From contig NC_087066.1 in assembly GCF_963678635.1 (NCBI RefSeq), positions 39,331,223 to 39,395,222 on the forward strand: a DNA stretch of 64,000 nucleotides, read 5' to 3'. Shown here piece by piece: positions 46,580-59,900 of the stretch (its first letter is position 1; each line of letters begins with the position of its first letter). A model generated the notes under the pieces. That model was not told where the DNA came from. It worked only from the letters and a program-made list of their open reading frames with translations, and made no database searches. This DNA is from Symsagittifera roscoffensis (Eukaryota > Xenacoelomorpha > Acoela > Convolutidae). Made by a program: the position numbers and the translations under genes.

Positions 46580-47220
46580 AAAATTATTTACCGGAAAAAG
46601 TACCCCATTGTAGTATCCTTTCTTATCACAAGGGTAAATGATATAGTGATTTTGTGAAACAAGCTGTTAACCCGATAAAAATCTAAATTCCGATGTGATA
46701 ACTCTTCTTAATTGCAAGCAAAAAAAACTATAGCTTAAAATGAATCAATGAACAACAACAACAACAACAACCACACCCAGGTAACATAAAACTAATTTTA
46801 ACGGATATTGGTAACAATGCGAGTTATAGATCTGAAAAACAAGTTTGAAATCGCGAGCACGCGGTATATGAAAATGATATGAACGGACGGATCAAAGACA
46901 AAACATTCATAGCAGATAAACGCAAATATGAGCCCTTACCCTTTATTTTTCCTGAAATAACACTAAGATTAATCAATGAACTTGCAACTAACACCTCAAT
47001 CTATTTCACCGAACTTTTCGTTTGACTTATTTTCAGAAACGTAAGACAAATTACCACTTCAATAAAAACAAGACACAGAGTAAGTGGACTTTGCCTACTT
47101 CAGCTGAAAAACTGATCGATTTGAAATTATTTTTAGCAAAAAGTTTAACGGATACTGATTCAAGCATTAATCGTGTCAATTTAATCAAATTTGTTATAAT
47201 TCACGTCAATTATTGAGACT
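46580..47220. other. Region downstream of the phosphatase gene
   Basis: No exon recognised. It contains an AAC trinucleotide run near 46750-46771 and, on the minus strand, an AATAAA (plus-strand tttatt near 46944) that could serve the phosphatase transcript, about 430 bases past its stop. Confidence 0.35.
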
Positions 47221-47225
47221 TGGAT

Positions 47226-47297
47226 GCGACACCCTCAAAGCAAACCGATTGACTCGGAGTTGGTTACAATCGGTTCGCTTTGAGGGTGTCGAACAAG
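47226..47297 (-). repeat. Foldback made of the phosphatase's own coding sequence
   Basis: The part 47251-47294 matches coding positions 47811-47854 of the last phosphatase exon in the same orientation, with three mismatches in 44. The adjacent 47226-47250 is the inverted copy of its core: gcgacaccctcaaagcaaac against gtttgctttgagggtgtcgc. A transcript reaching here, about 80-150 bases past the stop codon, would form a ~24-bp stem with one arm antisense to its own coding region. Confidence 0.7.
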
Positions 47298-47376
47298 TTC
47301 TAGTAAAAAAGCCCAACTTATGTTAAAAAATAAAGGGCCTATTTCAAAAACGGAAAAAATTAGAACTTATTTTTAA

Positions 47377-47955
47377 TTAATTGTACCTATAAATAGCGGC
47401 CTTTTCATCAGCCATAAATACGTCTTCTTCTTCTTCGTCGTCGTCGTTTTCACAGCCCAAGCTGTCTTCCGCATTTTTCGCGTTGATACTACCCCTCATC
47501 ATTTCGAGTTGTCCCGGAAGGTGGGTGGACTTGTGGTCCACAGGTATATCTTCAGACGTTGAAGCCAAGTAGGTGAAGTTGCAATTCGTGTCTAATGAGG
47601 TCAGTTGATTAGGCCCAGTATAGAAGTCGCGGGGGGTCAAGCCGGTCGAATCCAACTTTGATCTGTTCCCACCTGGGGTCGTGACAAATACCGAAGACGA
47701 TAACGATAAAGTGGTTCCCTGAAGTGGTTTTGAATCCCGATTCTGGACACTGACATCGGCTTGCAGCTCCTGGTCACTGCTGCGGGTGGTCAGATGCTCA
47801 GCCGGTAAGTGACTCGGAGTCGGCGACAATCGGTTCGCTTTGAGGGTGTCGAACTGGTCGTGAGAGTGGGGGTTGTTCACACTGATGGGGGAGAGTGCTA
47901 GAGGTGACGAGTGGGAGGATAGGGAGGTAGTTTTTGAGGTTGATACAGGAGACGA
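47377..47955 (-). CDS. Phosphatase last exon: C-terminal tail
   Basis: 579 bases, phase 0, after the acceptor ctttttag. It encodes 192 residues after the catalytic domain: Ser/Thr-rich, with several Ser/Thr-Pro sites (SSPVS, SSPLA, LSPIS, LSPTPS, TTPGG, LTPRD) that could be MAPK phosphorylation sites. Near the end is an acidic run (ENDDDEEEEDVF), and the last residues are IYRYN. No folded domain is evident. An internal donor-like AG/gtacaa right before the stop exists but is not needed. Confidence 0.85.
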   Translation of the reverse strand, partial: SSPVSTSKTTSLSSHSSPLALSPISVNNPHSHDQFDTLKANRLSPTPSHLPAEHLTTRSSDQELQADVSVQNRDSKPLQGTTLSLSSSVFVTTPGGNRSKLDSTGLTPRDFYTGPNQLTSLDTNCNFTYLASTSEDIPVDHKSTHLPGQLEMMRGSINAKNAEDSLGCENDDDEEEEDVFMADEKAAIYRYN

Positions 47956-50900
47956 CTAAAAAGAAACCATCTAAAGCTACATTTCAACAGTCCACTCATC
48001 AGACAGTAAAATTCCAGATCAGACCAGCACAAATTAACATACTTATCAAAAAAAACCGGCTTAGCAGAGAAGCTAGAAGAGGAGTCTTCTGACTCAGAGA
48101 GTTAAAAACTTAAAAACTATTATCAAGTTAAGCAATCTTAGACAAACCATCATCGATATTTATCAAATTAAGCAATCTTAGACAAATCATCTCGGATATT
48201 TGTGAGGCCTAGAAGCTCTGGTTCGAAATGACCAACAATAGTCAAATGACACATAGAAAACTGTCAATGAACTTTCAAAGTTCGAATAAAAAATATCACA
48301 CAGCTTTTTTAAATTGCAGAATCTTAATAATGACATTTCCTTCATAAAACTAACTCACTTAATGAAAACTGGGCCATTACGTTTTTTTCCACTGAAAAAT
48401 CTAAGAATTAAAGTTTGTAAAGAAACAGTCATATTTTTATAGCAATAAAAAATGTTCGCAATTATAGAGCTTAAAATGCCTTTCTGTTAAAAAAATTAAT
48501 ACGATTTTAACTTAAATCGAAAGTGAAACAACAAAAAAAAAATCAAATTTGAGCGGGAACAAAAGTGAGGACTCGATGTAGAAAAAAAACACAAAAGCTG
48601 AATATGTGTCTTCACCGACTACGTTGATTGGAACTTTGAAGAAGTATATAAGATCTGAAAAAAAAAAAAAAATGACAGACTTTCGAAGAAAAAACTATTT
48701 CACCTTTTTGCGTTTCCAGAACCTTCATGATTGGAAATTTTGGATAACACTAATCCAATTTGAGAAAACCAAACCAATAGATAGTTTTTTTATTCCAAAA
48801 GAGATCACAACAATGAAAACCATTTATGGGGATAAAACCATTTATGATTTAACCATTTTTTTTCTGTGCAACTCATTGCATGGTCATGTAATTTATACTT
48901 TCTTGACTACTTAAAAACGCAGAACTAGATTGAATGAAAAAAAAAATACGAAGGCAACTCAGTTGAAAAATGATCCAACTTCCATTCAAACGAAATACTG
49001 AATTTTAACTTCTGATGGAAGTTTAGTACAAGTTTTGATATTCTAATTTATGATAAAAGTTTGAACTCGTGCCAAGTTGGACTAATATTTAATGCAAGGT
49101 AAGATTTTTTGAAAAACTGAAAAAAACTATCACAACATTCTGCACCATTTACTTAAAACAGGCTAATATCAGGAGCGTATTCAGAGGATAACCCTTCAAT
49201 TCAGACTGCAACCATCAATTTTAAGGTTGTGGCGATCATCTGAAGCATATATTTTGTCTCCAGCTTTCCAAAAAGTGACCAAAACGGATTCTTAAACATT
49301 TTCTGACGGTGTAGACATTTCGAAATACGGTATCCGTAGTGATTTAGAAGAGCTGAAAAAATCAGACCTATAAAAAAAGCTCGACGCAAAGTCTGAAGGT
49401 TTTCCAAAAACCCACCCCTCTCGAGGAAATCCAAGATTTGACCGGCTGAAGTCACAGCATACTTTACATGAGCGAAGGCAATCTCAAATTTCGAACGAGA
49501 CAAACCCTTAAAATGGATCACGCGGGCGAATTTTTTTAAGCATCCAAACTCGTTTTTTCAGCTTTTCATAGTTCGTGAGTGAAAGAAAACGCCCGAAGAT
49601 GTCTTTCTATTCCTTTCTCGAGCCTAATTGAAACGAAAAATGGCTTTACAGCAAAACATTCCGGGTGAGAAACCAATTGATCTGCTTCTGTAATAACTCA
49701 TTTTCGGAGGTTTTTATTAAAAGCAAAATATTGATGGAATCAAATTTTTGAATTTAATGAAAACACTCAATTTAAAAGACTCTCTCTTTGTTTTTTTTTG
49801 AGTTTAGAGTAAAATCATAACTTAATTCAGTCAAAAGTTTCCATCAACAATTAGTGGCTGTATAAAAAAGCATAGATAAAATAGCATTAACTTTTGCTAG
49901 CTTTATTTCCGTGTAATCGCGTGCTTTTTTAACTAAGAACAATACATATGGTGATTCTGAAAGAACTGGATGAACATTTCGGCATCGCCATTTAGTGGAA
50001 GATGCATGACTTTTTATTCATTTTTGCAATTAATTTTTTTAAACAAAAAACTGAAAAAAAGGTAAGTTAATACTTTCCCTGTGCTCATTTACCAACCAAA
50101 TTTCTGATATAAAAAAGGAGATCGATAGCCGGAATGTACTGGATGGTATTAGAATAAAGAAAATTTGATTGCCTAATATGTAATTAAACAACTTTTCAAA
50201 AATTTCAAATTTTATGCTATTCTATCTTTATGCTCAAGTTGCGGTCCCCCAATAATTAGGTCAATTTAAAACTAAGATAAATTCATCAACCACTTATTGG
50301 TGACAATTGAAGATGAATATCGCTCCGAGTACTTGATAATTCCAAAAACCAGTTGAAAAAATCTAGCATGAACAAAAGATCAATCAGGCAAGATTTATCC
50401 AGCTTGAGTCCAAGCTGGATCCAGCATGAGTCAATAAAAGCTTGAGCCAATAAATCCAGCTTGAGTCAATGAATGCAAGAAAACAAAAAATATTGACTTG
50501 TTTTTTGAAAAAATATATCAACTTTCGAGTTTGAAAGAAAAAATAGATGCCCTTAAAGCTCTTTGAAATTCCAGAACAAATTATATTTGACACTTTTTGA
50601 TAAAATTATTCCAATTTGAAAAAACTGGATCAATAGGTAGAACTCGTATTTCGCTGGGAAATCTGATAAATAAACTCTATTTTCGAAATAGAAGTCAACC
50701 ACGTTTTGAGTGACCTTTCCACTTTTGCTGTTTGATAGTGCAGTTTACCTTCCTTTTGACAAAGGAAATGAACTGATTTAAAAAAGGAAGTCAAACGCGA
50801 AAATGTAAATTTGAGCCTGAACAAATTTCAAGACTTGCTGCAAGAAATCATCAGAAACTATATGCGGGTCTTTCCTACGTTCATTAACTCCAGCATGAAC

Positions 50901-53900
50901 ATAAGAGACATCAGGAAAGATTTATCCGGCCTGAGATCAAATTCAGTTTTGAAGATAATATTAGCAAGGACAACTCAAACCTTTGGGGCCCAATTCGCAG
51001 TTGCGTCATAGAACATTGAAATGTTCAATATTAATCAGCTTATTAACAGTTCTTGTTATCCCTTTTATCCCGGGGAAGTTTCTCAAATAGTGCATTGATT
51101 AGCATAAAGAGCATTATTTCATATCATAATAGGGAATCAAGCAATTGAGCTCACTTTTCATATACCTTACCACAATCATTGATGCACAAAGTTTCATCGA
51201 TTCACCTCTGAATGACTAGATTTTGACTCACTTTTGCAGTAGTGAAAACTCTATCTGTTGTTATTGCGCTAGAAAAAGGTACTACACCTTTAAGTCCAAA
51301 CTAGACCAAATCAAACAAACTACGCCATTTAGTCCGAACTAGTCCAAATGAAAAAAAAATTGGAGTTCAGAAGATTACAAAGACGATTATTTCAATTGTG
51401 TGGGACGGAAATGGCACAGTAAAATTATTTATTTCACAAGGAAAACAATCAGAAAATTGGCCAAAACTTTGTTTCCAAGATCAGACACCGACTATCAATG
51501 CCATGGTAGCTGGAAAAGCGTCAATCGCTAGCCCCCAATATGGCAGATACAACGGATAATTTTTAATTACTAATGCTATGCAGCAAAAATGCAACAAAAT
51601 GAGCGTCTTTATTTGCGAGCTTTAAAAACTTCGGTTCATAATATAACACGACGTTCGCATGAGTAAAAAACCCAATAAACCCAAAATCTTGTTTTTTTTG
51701 TTACTTTCGGAGTTTCTTTTCACGCAAAATCAGGTATCACAAACAAATGAGCACTTTTAATTGCGAGTTGAAATGAAAAACAAATTTTTAGTATAACACT
51801 CTGTCAACAAATCGCGTGTGTAATCTAGGAACAATACAACAATATAAAACAAAAATTTTAAAAATGAAGTTGTTGATGTTTAAATTTATCGAGGTCTTTT
51901 GAAGAGATCCTAGCGAGAAGAATTTTGAGTTTTCAAAACACATAGTGCCAAAGTTTTATCAACCTCAAATACAGCAATGCATTAAAGAAAAAAATGTTTA
52001 AAAATCATGAACCGCCCGTATAGCATCCACGAAAGCTTTTTATGTAATGTATGCAAAATAGTATACATAACGCAGTAGTAAATAGTTGCCTGATTCTTAA
52101 ATTTTCAAGAAATTGAGCATATCAGCGGCACAGCAGCATCACATCTACTTCAGGTGATTTTGTTACACAAGTTGTTAATCCGAAAAACTTCTACATTCTG
52201 ATATTAAAACGCTTGCTAATTGCAAGCGTAATAGTGTAAAAACCAAAAAAAAAACATAACCGAAAAACTGTTGGAAGATAGTCAAGAGAGGCAACAAAAT
52301 TGCAAAAAATGTGACATGCTTTTTTTAAATATCTCAACTTTCCAAGAAAAAATAGATGCCCTTAAAGCTCTTTGATTTTTGAGCACTAATTATAATGGGC
52401 GCTTTTTGTATCAATTTGAGAAATCTGGATCAATAAGTAAATTCTACATTCCGCTGGGAAATCTGAAAACTAAATTCAGCTTTCGACACTAGAAGTCAAT
52501 CTACCTTTTGGTGACCTTTACACTTTTGCTGTTAGATATTGGAGTTTGCCTTCCTTTCAACAAAAGAAATGAAGTCAACTTAAAAAAAATCACAAGTCAA
52601 ACCGCAAAATAAATCAAATTTGAGCGTGGACAAATTTTAAGCCATTTTCCTGAAAAAAAAAACGAACGAAAAATCATCACGACCTATATTAGAGTCTTCA
52701 AAACGAACATTGACTCTTAATAACGAAAATTATCACTTTTGAATATGTAATATTTCTTCAATTTTTTCATTCATGCTTAAAAGCGTTGTCTTTTGATTAC
52801 GCTTGAAAACTGAAAGCACAAAACTCGAGAGTTTCCACGTGATGTAAGAAGTTTAAGTTAAGAAATGGTTAAATGAAAATGAGTTAAATGCTAAATCTCA
52901 CCTAACTCACGGTTACAGTTAGTGAATTATAAAGAAAAACAATGCAAAAAAATTAACAGTCGATGAATTAAAAATGCATCAACTGTGTTAACTTATTACT
53001 ATTCGAATGTCAAAGCACATGCTATCAAGAAGCCATAAATGTGGCACCAAAATGCTTAGGTTAGAAACAAAAGAATAGCGGTACTATGACACTATGCTCA
53101 CTTAAGTTCGCTAGTACAAACAAACGAAAATAAGGCTTTATAAATTTCTGAATTTCAAGAGAAATTTATAATAAGTAAATTTTTGATAAAAATCAACCAA
53201 ATTTGAGAAAACTGGATTATTAGGTTAAAGTTTTTATTCCGCTGCGAAATCTGGAAATTAAATTATACTTTCGAAAGTAGAAGTCGATCACGTTTTTCGT
53301 GAGCTTTACACCTTCGCTGTTCGACAGCGCAGTTTGCCTTCTTTTTAACAGAAATGAACTGAACTTAAAAAAATATGAAACGTCAAACCCGCTAAAAATT
53401 AAATTTGAGCCCGAAAAATTTTTAAGGCTTTTCCTGAAAACAAACGGAAAAAAATCATCGCTACCTATATACGAGTCTGAACTACGTTGATCGACTCTTA
53501 AACACACAATACCTAAAAAAGACAGTCTTCACGTCGTCCATTGACACTCAATGAAAAGCATATGATTTAAGGCTGGTATCTGGACTCCTTTGACTTTTGA
53601 GCAGAAAAATATCACTGTGAGGCATCCTCAAATACATTTGACCGCATTTTTACCAAGTTATCTTTCACCCAACATCTCTGAAACAAGCTACTAATCGATA
53701 CTAAAATCGGCGGTTACGACGGTAGGTCAACAAATCGAAGATAAGATTAACAGTGCAACAGGCCGAAAACTAATATTGTTTTGCAACATTAACAGATGAA
53801 TGAATACTAGCGGTTTCTGCGATTCGCAGAAGATATATCGAAGGCTATCCAGGCTATCTAAGGCTAGTCCGTTTTTCACTGTCGCTAATTTCTACTTTAA

Positions 53901-56900
53901 AATATGATCCGCCTAACTTACACTGTTTGAACTGAGGTGATGCTGTTGCTTTTCGAACTCAAGCAGCTGTCCCATGAAGTTGAAATTGGGAGATATATTG
54001 GGCCTGCGTCTGCGCACGTGTTCTATTGCCTCTGCCAGTTGCATGCGTTTCGAGCAGATCAAATAGGCAATCATGATCGTCACTGATCGAGACACTCCAG
54101 CCAGACAGTGCACTAACACACTCACGCCACTAGATATTGCATCGTCTAAATAAATTATCACACGTAAATTAAAACCAGGGCTCTTTTCCACTCCCCCCCC
54201 CCCCCACATTTGAATTTCAGCCTGAAAAACTATTTTAACCGTTGTCATAATGAATCGAAATTTTGCATGGTGAACAAACTAACTATTGTGAACAGATCTG
54301 TTCTTAAAACATTACATCGTAACATCACGCGTTTAACCATAAACACAAGTGGAAAAGAGCCAAAACCAGTTATACTCCATAGACATGTACAAATATACAT
54401 AGCTAACAGACAGTTGGAAAGTGTCATTGAACTCAGTGAAATTGAAAAGTAATGATTGACTAATTTTTTATGGGTCTAATTGTGGAGAATAAAATATATC
54501 ACGTCAAAACTCCTAAATTTTAAAAATCTGTAAATTGGCAGTTTTTCAAAACTTTTAACCCAATTTGAGAAAAAAAGGATCAATTTTTATTATTTGCTAG
54601 GAAATCAAAAATTTACAATTCGTTTCAGCAACAAACTCATTCACCTTTGAGGGTGTAATTTGCACTTTCTTTTCTTATTAGGAGAGCGTTATTAGCCTGC
54701 CTTTAGCAAATGAATTTCAATTAAGCTTGAAACACAAGGAGAAGCCTTGGAAAGGTGGTATTTTTTATATTAGGCTAGAAAATCTAATAATTAAAATCCA
54801 CTTTCGAAGCACATCTGCATTTTCGTAATTGGAAAGTAAAATTACTTTCCTTTGAGCTAATTAATTTGAATTGAACTAGGAAAAAGATCAAAACCAAACC
54901 GCAGAAATAAATAGTCAAATTCTAGGAAATAATTAACAAACGGCCCTCCAACTACTAACTAAGCAAAAAAGCAATTAAGCCGACAAAAATGAGCTAGGCA
55001 AATTTTAGCCCATCAACACTTTCAAACTGGAAAATGGACGGAACTATGTCTTTATATTGAAATCAGGTCAGGTACCGATATAGCTTAGCTTCAGTTGAAG
55101 TGGAGTAGATACCATTTGGGGGAAAAATCATGACATCTGCTGAAATACGTGCTTGAAATTTAGACACATTGGTAAAAGGAAAAAAGTCTAGTAATCGATT
55201 ATAAAAACTCAAGTTTTGGGTTTCAAATCATTAACGAATTCAAATTGAAGTTGCTTAGCGTTGCTCGTAAAATGTTAGATTTCGATTGGTGAATATTCGA
55301 ACTCAGAGCCAAATTGAAGAAATTTGAAAAATCTTCCTGAAAAAAAAAGAAGTTTGGCAAGCGAGCTTTCAAAAACAAGCAGCAGCTTTTCTGAAAAATG
55401 TAAGAAAAAAGCAGGTGAGGGAACAAATGAGGTAAGCGAAAAACCAAAAACCAGCTTGTTGCTTCAGTTCAAAACTCAAGTAAAAAACGATTTAATAAGA
55501 ACTGGTGCGTGACTACTCTTCTTCTCTTCAGCTAAACCACGATCCCTCACACTTGCGCACTACTGTCGATAAACTACAAAAAAAACCAGAAGAAATTTTT
55601 GGAGATACATAACAATAGGTGGCAGATTCAAATTAAATAGCTGGATCGAACTTTGTTTTAGTTCCAACTGCATTTTTGATTTATCTCAAAACTATCTGAA
55701 TTTTTGAAATACATTTCATCTGACCGAACAGGGTATTTACAAAAAACCATTTTAGTAGAATGTACAATTTACTGGAAAATGAAATTAATATTTTATGCAG
55801 TAGGCTGCTCATAAGTAAAACACATGCATTCAGGGGCGGATCACAGATATTCTCGAGGGGGATTTTTGAAATTTTTTCTATTTTGACCAAAAATTCAGTT
55901 ATTTCTGTCTGAATTTTTATTCGCCAGCTTGAAATGCCGTGTTTGTGTTCTATTGATTCCACAACAGTCTACTGCTGTTTGTTTAGGCGTTGAAAGTTTT
56001 TCAGAGCTTTCAAATTTGGGCGCAATATTACAATAGGTGGAAACATTAGTAATGCATGATTCATTACTAATGTTTCCATCTATTGTAATATTGCGCCAAA
56101 ACTTAAAAGTTCTGAGAAAACCTTCAACGCCTAAACAAACAGCAAAAGAATTATCTATAGACAGAGAGGCGAAGCGGAGCTTCCCATCACTTGCGATACA
56201 ACGCAAGCACGGCATCGCAAGCTAGCGAATAGAAGAGCAGACGGAAATAGCAAAATCGAAAAAACATATATTTTGAGACAAAACGTAAAATATTTCTTAA
56301 TAAATATGAAGAGCACAACAAACAGCATTTAATGAGTCTTAAAGTTTTAAACGCAAAACCACTAAGCCAACAATACAATCATTGAGCCACAAACAGCCGT
56401 CTAAGCAGCTCAAAAAATGAAAGCAAAAAAAATGCCATAATAAATAAGTGACATTAAAAAAATTTTGAGCGATTAAGTTTCAAAAAACTTTGAACTTTTG
56501 TAGGGCAAACAACCTAAATCTTCCACCAACCAATTTTTGCCCTTAAGTTGGCAGAAATCAAAATAATTAAGCCAATAAAACATAAGCCGAAAACAATCAG
56601 ATCGAATGAATCTTTCAAGCGAAACTAAAACAAAAAAATATATATGTGGAATCAGGGCTATTAATTTATAAATTACATGAAAACATCATAAACACTTGTA
56701 TCTACGCCAAAAACTGCTGATCATAAAATTTTTTTACAAGAAGGCAACTAAGCCGACTAAACAAGATCAGGAAAACAAAAATCCGACAACTGAAATTTTC
56801 CCGGAAAAATTTATTTATAATTTCTAACATACTGAAAAAACAAGGTCCGGCCGGGACTCGAACTAAGAACTTTAGGTTAAGGAGACAACCGCGTTACCTC

Positions 56901-59900
56901 GAGGCCAAGGGGGACGAAAGTGCAAAAGTTCACTAATAAAATAACTTCAATTTTAACCTCAGGTGTAAGAAAAGTTGTTCACGGGGAAAAGTCAAATTCA
57001 CGATTACTAGACACTTACTTTCGCAAGAGTAATTATAAAAGTTGAGACGTTTGGCATGCCGGATGTTTGACACATCAGATAATTGCCCCAGACCCAAAAA
57101 CTAAATGATTACATAACAACAAATCAGAGTCGGTGGGACAGGTTTTTAAGCAGACCACTTTTTTGGTATGAAAAGTGAAAACTGAGTCTTTTTACTAACT
57201 GACGTAATCAAACTGAAGCATAGTGGTTAAAGGCCGGCCGCTTTGGCTAGATTAAGTCAATTTACCATGCAAGCTTGTACCGAAATTTTGTTGGTGGAGA
57301 TAAAAAAAGCCAAAAAAAAATTGATAGAAACAATTTCCAATTTTCGAAAAAAAACTTATCATGCTAAAGCTTCTTGAATTTTAAAAATTATATGTGAATG
57401 GTACCTTTTTTTTCAATCTATCTATCCGATTCTACAAAAATTAAATGAATCGGTGACTTTTTCCATTCCGCTGGGAGTTCAGAAAATGAAAGTGTATTTT
57501 TGAAACTGATACTCCTTCACATTTATGAAACCTTCAAACTTTTGATGTTTGATAGTGGCGTTAGCCTGACAACGGAAATGGACTAAAATTGAAAAGAAAC
57601 CAATAGTCAAACTGCAAACAACCAAACTTGAGCGTGAACACATTTTGGAATTTATCCCGAAAAAACCTGACAACCCATACGAGTCTTCACTACGTTCATT
57701 GACTCTTGAAAATACTTGAGTAACACTGATTCAGATCCCAAAAGAAGATTTCGCGAGAAAGAAACATCTTTAGTCGTCCAAAAACAGCTTTTGCCATTCA
57801 GGATTAATGCACTGCGGAAAAGAATTGAATTTAAAAAAATGAAAATCAATCCGCGAAAAATCAAATTTGAGCGCAAAAAATCAAAGAGTCGAACCTAGAA
57901 AATCGAGTCTCAAGTCGTTCTTTCTCAGCCACAGACGCTTAAATATCGCCAAACACCAGCGGCAACCAATGCAGAGAACAGATGTTATAAAATTGCCAAG
58001 GCTACAGATTATGACTATAGCAATCTGTAGCCTTGGAAATTTCAAAGTACCTGTAAAACATTCTTCAAAAATCAGGACCAAATTTCAAAAATGGGCATAA
58101 TATTAACCAAAATGAGCGACATAGGATCGAATGTAAAAAAAATACTTTGAATCCAAATTGTGGGAGTCAATGAATACTTTTCGATGATTTTTGGCACTGC
58201 TGAACAACATTTCATTTTTCGGCACTGTTGTACTGTGGCACTGTTGTACTACCCCTTAAGAAGCTTTCAACAGTGCCGAAAACCAACAGTGCAAAAAAAA
58301 TCTGTTCGACAGTGGCGAAACTTTAACGGGCATTTGAAATGCAGTCATGCTCAAAAATTGTTTATTCAATGATAGAACTACAGATGGTCATCACTCACCA
58401 ACATCAGTAATCTTGTAGAAAAAGTTGTTTACGGGGAAAACGTAGAGTGCCAGATTGCAACAGCTTTGTTTATCGCAAGCGTTCGAAAAAATTATGTCGT
58501 AAGAGAGTATCAAAGGGTGAAACTTGGGTGGGCAGGGGTTCTAATCCCTGGGGTAAGGGGAAAAGAGGAGATCAACCTCATCCGCTCCCACCTTTTCTTT
58601 AGATTCTTTCGCAGTCTTTTTTTTTCGAAACACGTAATTTTCGAAGCAAAAATTTCGAGTACCTAACAGTGAGTACCTAACGGCTTCCCATTAATCCAAT
58701 TAACTTGATATCTTTAAACAAAAGACAGTCATGTGAACAATTTACCCGAAAATTACCAAATGAACTATCACCCTCTAAAGCTAAATGGCAAATTTAAGCA
58801 ATGAGCCAGCATGCACAGCGTTGAACTCTCATTGGATGAAAAAGATTGCAGCCAACTAAGTGAAATATCTCCTATCTGAACATATTTTGGGACAAGATTA
58901 TTCACTTAATCCTAATTAGTTTTAGTTTCTCCAACATTCGCTACGTAAAAAGTTTGATTATTTCCCAGAAGGAAATCAACTTTTGGTTAATTAAATATAA
59001 TCGATTGAAAAATTCCCAAAATTCATACATTATTTATTAAGCAAGGAATGCCGAATTTTTTTGTTTATTGCGTGTGTTACGTCAGTAAGACAAAATTAAA
59101 CTATCAAACTGAGAGAAACAGATTTCTTTGTATTTTTTCCTCACCATCGGATACATAGTGACTATAGAGGTAGTTACAGACATTTTAATTTTATCGCAGA
59201 TTTAACCTACTGACATTTGAGCATTTAACTGTCACTATTTTGCTTATGACGTCCACGTTTATTTCGAAAGCCTTGTTCTGTTTCAGAAATCCGGAAACTA
59301 CCCAAACCTTTTGTTTGATTTCCTTCGATTCACACCCAAGCATTTCATTGAAACGACAAAAATAGAGCAGTAAAGTAAACAAAACATACATCTCCAATAT
59401 CTACAAAATATTGAATTTTATATTAAAAACAAGGAAAGGCTAGTTGATTACCCGCCCCACTTGAACAATCTCTCCCTTATAGACCAAGTTAAAAACTTCC
59501 CCCTTAAATTAAATGGCAAATACAAGCCGTACGGCCTGAATGTACTATGCTCAAATCTGATTGGCTGAACGTTATTCCCGAAACATTCCAAACATTAGCC
59601 ATAAACATTCCAAAAAGAAAATAATCCAAACTTTTCGTCTCAATTTTCGATTTTATGAAATCCTCGAGGAAGCCGAGATCTCGATACTCGTTCAGAACTA
59701 TGCTCAATAAACCTCTAATTAAGAAGCATGGTTTCAAAAAGCCTACGGTGCCAGGTAAAAGCCAGTCAAAAATCATTAAAATTAAAAAAAAAAAATGAAA
59801 ACTGAATACAGTGCAAGTAACACAGAATGTTACGAACAGTCTTTAAAAAAATAAAACAGATTTTTATATTTCAAATAATAGTTATTTTTCTGCGAGCTGC

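Larger units (their letters stand above)
47956..53921 (-). other. Phosphatase intron, 5.97 kb
   Basis: Contains a 40-base tandem duplication (48121-48200), family A copies (50440, 52270, 53130), a segment resembling the array unit (51630-51765) and an open block at 49201-49545. No other gene is supported. Confidence 0.75.

Noticed and set aside
54210-54452. Plus-strand frame of 80 codons beside the catalytic exon
   Set aside because: It runs into the start of a family A repeat, has no splice borders, and overlaps the phosphatase intron on the opposite strand.
56844-56915. Functional tRNA gene
   Set aside because: Internal promoter-like boxes are present, but the anticodon loop is 8 bases and the acceptor stem does not pair cleanly. 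A SINE head or pseudogene is more likely.
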